Below, in pieces: positions 53,560 to 56,586 of a stretch of 56,586 nucleotides of DNA (the stretch's first letter is position 1; every line of letters starts with the position of its first letter). This DNA is from Buttiauxella sp. B2. Its GTDB lineage: Bacteria; Pseudomonadota; Gammaproteobacteria; Enterobacterales; Enterobacteriaceae. The notes under the pieces were generated by a model. That model searched no databases, was not told where the DNA came from, and was given only the letters and a program-made list of their open reading frames with translations. The position numbers were made by a program, and so were the translations under genes. The stretch covers positions 1 through 56,586 of the forward strand of contig NZ_VEXQ01000023.1 of the NCBI RefSeq assembly GCF_006376615.1, in the 5' to 3' direction.

Positions 53560-55158
53560 TCAAGCGAGCAGGCGGTAACCTGGCAGCGTCAGGAAGTCGA
53601 TTAACGTGTCGGAAGTCGTGATTTGCTCCATCAACCGAGCCGCTTCATCAAAGCGCCCTTGGCTGAAACGCTTGTCGCCTAACTCTTCCTGAATAATGAA
53701 CATCTCTTCGGCCAACATTTGGCAGAACAACGCCTTGGTGACCGTTTCACCGTTACTCAACGCTTTTTCATGATGAATCCACTGCCAGATTGAGGTTCGT
53801 GAGATTTCCGCAGTCGCGGCATCTTCCATCAACCCATAGATTGGCACGCAACCATTACCTGAAATCCATGCTTCGATGTATTGCACCGCGACGCGGATGT
53901 TGGCGCGCATCCCCGCTTCAGTGCGTTCGCCAGGGCAAGGTTCCAGCAGCTGTTCAGCGGTAATAGGTGCATCTTCTGTGCGCAAAACATGAAGCTGGTT
54001 TTTATCGTCACCTAACGCTTTGCTAAAGACTTCCATCACCGTGTCAGCAAGACCTGGATGCGCAATCCATGTACCGTCGTGACCGTTGGTGGCTTCCATT
54101 TGTTTGTCTGCTTTAACTTTGTTGAGCACCCAGTCATTGCGTTGGCTGTCTTTACTCGGGATAAAGGCTGCCATACCGCCCATCGCAAACGCCCCGCGGC
54201 GGTGACAGGTTTTGATCAGTAAACGCGAATAGGCATTCAGGAACGGTTTGTCCATGGTGACAGACTGACGATCGGGCAAAATGCGATCTGGATGATTTTT
54301 CAGGGTTTTGATATAGCTGAAAATGTAATCCCATCGACCACAGTTCAGTCCGACAATGTGATCGCGCAGTGCGTGCAGGATCTCATCCATCTGGAATACT
54401 GCTGGCAGTGTTTCAATCAGCAATGTCGCTTTAATCGTGCCGCGTGGCAGAGAAAAATGATCTTCGGTAAAACTGAAGACTTCGCTCCACCAGGCAGCTT
54501 CCTGCCAGGATTGTGTTTTTGGCAGGTAGAAATACGGGCCGCTTCCTTTTGCCAACAGAGTGTCTACGTTGTGGAAGAAGTAGAGTGCAAAATCAAACAG
54601 GCTTCCAGGAATCGGTTCATTTCGCCAGGTGACGTGTTTTTCCGGCAAGTGCAGGCCGCGCACACGGCAAACCAATACCGCTGGATCTGGCTTAAGCTGG
54701 TAAATCTTTCCGGCTTCGTTCGTCCAGCTGATCGTGCCATTAATGGCATCGCGTAAGTTGATTTGCCCGTCGATAACTTTGTTCCAGCTTGGTGCCAGGG
54801 AATCTTCAAAGTCGGCCATGAATACTTTGACGTTAGCATTGAGCGCGTTAATCACCATCTTGCGTTCAACCGGCCCGGTTATTTCAACACGTCGGTCGAG
54901 TAAATCGGCTGGGATTCCGCGAATAGTCCACTTTGATTCACGAATGGAATGTGTTTCCGAATTAAAATCCGGAAGCTTTCCTGCGTCTATTTCTGCCTGC
55001 TGAACGGTGCGTGCCGCCAGCAGTTTATTGCGTTGTGGTGTAAAGCGGATGACGAGTTCACTCATAAACTCTACTGCATCAGGCGTCAGGATCTGCCGCT
55101 CTTGTTCACCAAACGGCTGGCTAAAGGCCAACTCTGCGCTAACTGTCTGTTGTGTCAT
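53560..55158 (-). CDS. aceB: Malate synthase A
   Basis: AceB condenses glyoxylate with acetyl-CoA to malate, the second step of the shunt. The 532-residue product (533 in E. coli) has the family segments GPVERKMVINALNANVKVFM, ADFEDSLAPSWNKVIDGQ with the metal-binding acids, CGRWDYIFSYIKTLKNHPD and GAFAMGGMAAFIPSKDSQ. The catalytic aspartate lies in the C-terminal part near NGCVPIYGLMEDAATAEISR. GGGGAG lies eight bases before the ATG. It is the first gene of aceBAK, with an IclR box about 110 bases upstream. Confidence 0.98.
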   Translation of the reverse strand: MTQQTVSAELAFSQPFGEQERQILTPDAVEFMSELVIRFTPQRNKLLAARTVQQAEIDAGKLPDFNSETHSIRESKWTIRGIPADLLDRRVEITGPVERKMVINALNANVKVFMADFEDSLAPSWNKVIDGQINLRDAINGTISWTNEAGKIYQLKPDPAVLVCRVRGLHLPEKHVTWRNEPIPGSLFDFALYFFHNVDTLLAKGSGPYFYLPKTQSWQEAAWWSEVFSFTEDHFSLPRGTIKATLLIETLPAVFQMDEILHALRDHIVGLNCGRWDYIFSYIKTLKNHPDRILPDRQSVTMDKPFLNAYSRLLIKTCHRRGAFAMGGMAAFIPSKDSQRNDWVLNKVKADKQMEATNGHDGTWIAHPGLADTVMEVFSKALGDDKNQLHVLRTEDAPITAEQLLEPCPGERTEAGMRANIRVAVQYIEAWISGNGCVPIYGLMEDAATAEISRTSIWQWIHHEKALSNGETVTKALFCQMLAEEMFIIQEELGDKRFSQGRFDEAARLMEQITTSDTLIDFLTLPGYRLLA

Positions 55159-55267
55159 TGGATTACTCCCCTCGTCTCATCCCGTCGATAAAGCCAAACT
55201 TATCTGGTACGTCCAGTGTGTGGTTTTCACTCAGCAGACTTAAGACTACTTCATGATTTATTAAAAT

Positions 55268-55282
55268 CAAAAACAATTTCCA
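55268..55282 (-). promoter_or_regulatory. IclR operator upstream of aceB
   Basis: On the minus strand TGGAAATTGTTTTTG has a perfect TGGAAAT half-site and a degenerate second half, the same sequence as recalled from the E. coli aceB operator. It is about 110 bases upstream of the aceB start, in very AT-rich DNA that should also hold the aceBAK promoter. Confidence 0.82.
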
Positions 55283-55363
55283 TTTTTATAATAAAAATCA
55301 TTCATCACATTGATATATATAAATTTAAAATTTATTCATGGAGGGAATTTGTTTTTATAAAAC

Positions 55364-55387
55364 AAAAAAGGCACCTTAAGGTGCCTT
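55364..55387 (-). terminator. Intrinsic terminator of metA
   Basis: On the minus strand AAGGCACC, TTAA and GGTGCCTT are followed by TTTTGTTTT. It lies about 30 bases after the metA stop and insulates metA from the aceB promoter. Confidence 0.92.
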
Positions 55388-55417
55388 GATCGTAAAGTAG
55401 ACGGGGTGCTGAAACGC

Positions 55418-56347
55418 TTAATCGAGCGTCGGATTCATATGGCGTAAATCGAATGGAGTGATCTGGTAAACGTAGTAGTTCAGCCAATTGGTGAAGAGCA
55501 AATTCCCATGACTACGCCAGGTTGCATGTGGCTTCTTCTGCGGATCGTTACTTGGGAAATAATTATATGGAACATCTGGATTCAGACCCGCCTCTACATC
55601 ACGGAAATACTCACCTGAAAGCGTGTGCGCGTCATATTCCGGGTGCCCTGTAACAAAGGCGATGCGCTTATCTTTGCTACCAAATAAGTACGCATCCCCT
55701 TCTTCTGACTCGGCCAGAATTTCGAGATCGGTATAGTCACGTATCAAAGAGGCTGGAAAATCCGCATACCGAGAGTGTGGGGCCAGGAAGGTGTCATCAA
55801 AACCCCGAGTTAACAGAGCATGCGGGTAAGTGAGGTTATGCTCGTACACACCAGACAGTTTCTCTTTGCGTGTTTGCTTCGGGATGCCGTAGAGAATATT
55901 GAGAGCTGCCTGCACAGCCCAACAGACAAATAGCGTTGAGGTAACGTGATCTTTTGCCCAATGGATCACTTGCTCAATCTGCGGCCAGTAAGCAACATCG
56001 TTAAATTCCACCAGACCCAATGGTGCGCCAGTAACGATTAACCCATCAAAATTTTCATCCTGAATATCTTCGAAATTACAGTAGAAATTATTGAGGTGCT
56101 CAGCCGGTGTATTACGGGATTCACGTGAATCAATGCGTAGCAGTTGGACATCGACCTGCAGAGGAGAGTTAGAAAGTAGACGTAAAAACTGGTTCTCCGT
56201 CTCAATCTTTTTCGGCATCAGATTAAGTATGAGTACCTTTAGCGGACGGATTTCCTGATTACTTGCGCGCGATGTTGTCATGACAAAAACGTTCTCATCA
56301 CGCAGGAAATTGACTGCCGGTAACTCATCCAGGACCCGAATTGGCAT
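55418..56347 (-). CDS. metA: Homoserine O-succinyltransferase
   Basis: MetA adds a succinyl group from succinyl-CoA to homoserine, the first committed step of methionine synthesis. The 309-residue product (same as E. coli) belongs to the glutamine-amidotransferase-like fold. The catalytic cysteine is in [18 protein letters not shown] (near residue 142), the histidine in [20 protein letters not shown], and the N-terminal segment [20 protein letters not shown] is well conserved. AAGG is four bases and GAGGA about ten bases before the ATG. Four tandem met boxes upstream indicate repression by MetJ with S-adenosylmethionine. Confidence 0.98.
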   Translation of the reverse strand: MPIRVLDELPAVNFLRDENVFVMTTSRASNQEIRPLKVLILNLMPKKIETENQFLRLLSNSPLQVDVQLLRIDSRESRNTPAEHLNNFYCNFEDIQDENFDGLIVTGAPLGLVEFNDVAYWPQIEQVIHWAKDHVTSTLFVCWAVQAALNILYGIPKQTRKEKLSGVYEHNLTYPHALLTRGFDDTFLAPHSRYADFPASLIRDYTDLEILAESEEGDAYLFGSKDKRIAFVTGHPEYDAHTLSGEYFRDVEAGLNPDVPYNYFPSNDPQKKPHATWRSHGNLLFTNWLNYYVYQITPFDLRHMNPTLD

Positions 56348-56366
56348 AACCTTATATCCTCACAGC

Positions 56367-56398
56367 ACACGTTTAAACGTTTAGACATCCAGATAGCT
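56367..56398 (-). promoter_or_regulatory. Four tandem MetJ (met box) sites at metA
   Basis: On the minus strand four adjoining 8-mers read AGCTATCT, GGATGTCT, AAACGTTT and AAACGTGT, each related to AGACGTCT. This tandem array, 20 bases upstream of metA, is the expected operator for cooperative MetJ dimers. Confidence 0.9.
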
Positions 56399-56586
56399 GA
56401 AGATAACTCGACGCTTGTCAAATGTCGAGTATTCATAAGTTAGTTGAAAATGTTTCACTTAAGAACGACTTCCTGATGCAGTGGATTACGCGGGCAAACA
56501 GTGGGTTTTGCAGTGGATTATCACGGGGACAGGGAACTGAATTTCCATAAACTGCAGACAGCAAAAAGCCCTGTACGTCAGTACAG
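56399..56586. other. Upstream DNA of metA at the window edge
   Basis: These 188 bases should hold the metA promoter. I see no coding frame. At the very end, AAAAAGCCCTGTAC, GTCA and GTACAG form the left part of a terminator-like hairpin cut by the window edge, probably belonging to a gene further right. Confidence 0.5.

Overview
The window is an Enterobacteriaceae chromosome segment. About 53 of its 56.6 kb follow the Escherichia coli K-12 order ssb-uvrA-yjbR-aphA-tyrB-alr-dnaB-qorA-dusA-zur-yjbJ-dinF-lexA-dgkA-plsB-ubiA-ubiC-malM-lamB-malK-malE-malF-malG-psiE-yjbHGFE-pgi-lysC-yjbD-rluF-yjbB-metH-iclR-aceK-aceA-aceB-metA, in inverted orientation. Many proteins have exactly the E. coli length but clearly diverged sequences, and ERIC repeats are present, so this is a related genus rather than Escherichia. 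A Buttiauxella- or Kluyvera-like genus would fit, but that is an inference.

Left end (1-1897): an AT-rich accessory stretch. It holds the N-terminus of a CadC/ToxR-type winged-helix regulator running off the edge, an unrecognised 37-residue small-protein gene with a good ribosome binding site and its own terminator, a hypothetical low-GC ORF, and several hundred bases with no recognisable gene.

DNA metabolism and cell wall (1898-15164): ssb and uvrA diverge around a shared LexA box. yjbR, aphA, tyrB, alr and dnaB follow on the minus strand, with a nested palindrome and an ERIC element in the spacers, then qorA and dusA. Next come two genes I do not place in the K-12 order, a TraF_2-type outer-membrane barrel and a cupin protein. 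Homologues of E. coli yjbQ and pspG are not found at their usual places.

Regulation and membrane lipid (15165-22985): zur, yjbJ, the two-box SOS unit lexA-dinF, dgkA/plsB (phospholipid synthesis and recycling) and ubiC-ubiA (first two steps of ubiquinone synthesis), with two more ERIC-type elements.

Maltose regulon (22986-30785): malK-lamB-malM and malE-malF-malG diverge from a 385-bp control region with MalT and CRP motifs. Together they encode maltoporin, the periplasmic binding protein, the ABC transporter and the periplasmic MalM. An unusual structured 158-bp spacer separates malF and malG.

Envelope and central metabolism (30883-56586): psiE, the exopolysaccharide-linked yjbEFGH operon, pgi, a CPA1-type antiporter, lysC behind a lysine riboswitch, panS, yjbD, rluF, a small lipoprotein at the place where K-12 carries pepE, yjbB, metH, then iclR convergent with the glyoxylate-shunt operon aceBAK, and metA behind four tandem met boxes. 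IclR-type operators are visible at both iclR and aceB, and MetJ sites at metA.

I found no CRISPR array, insertion sequence, tRNA, rRNA or complete defence system. The least explained parts are the left 1.9 kb, the malF-malG insert and several strong inverted repeats in intergenic spacers.
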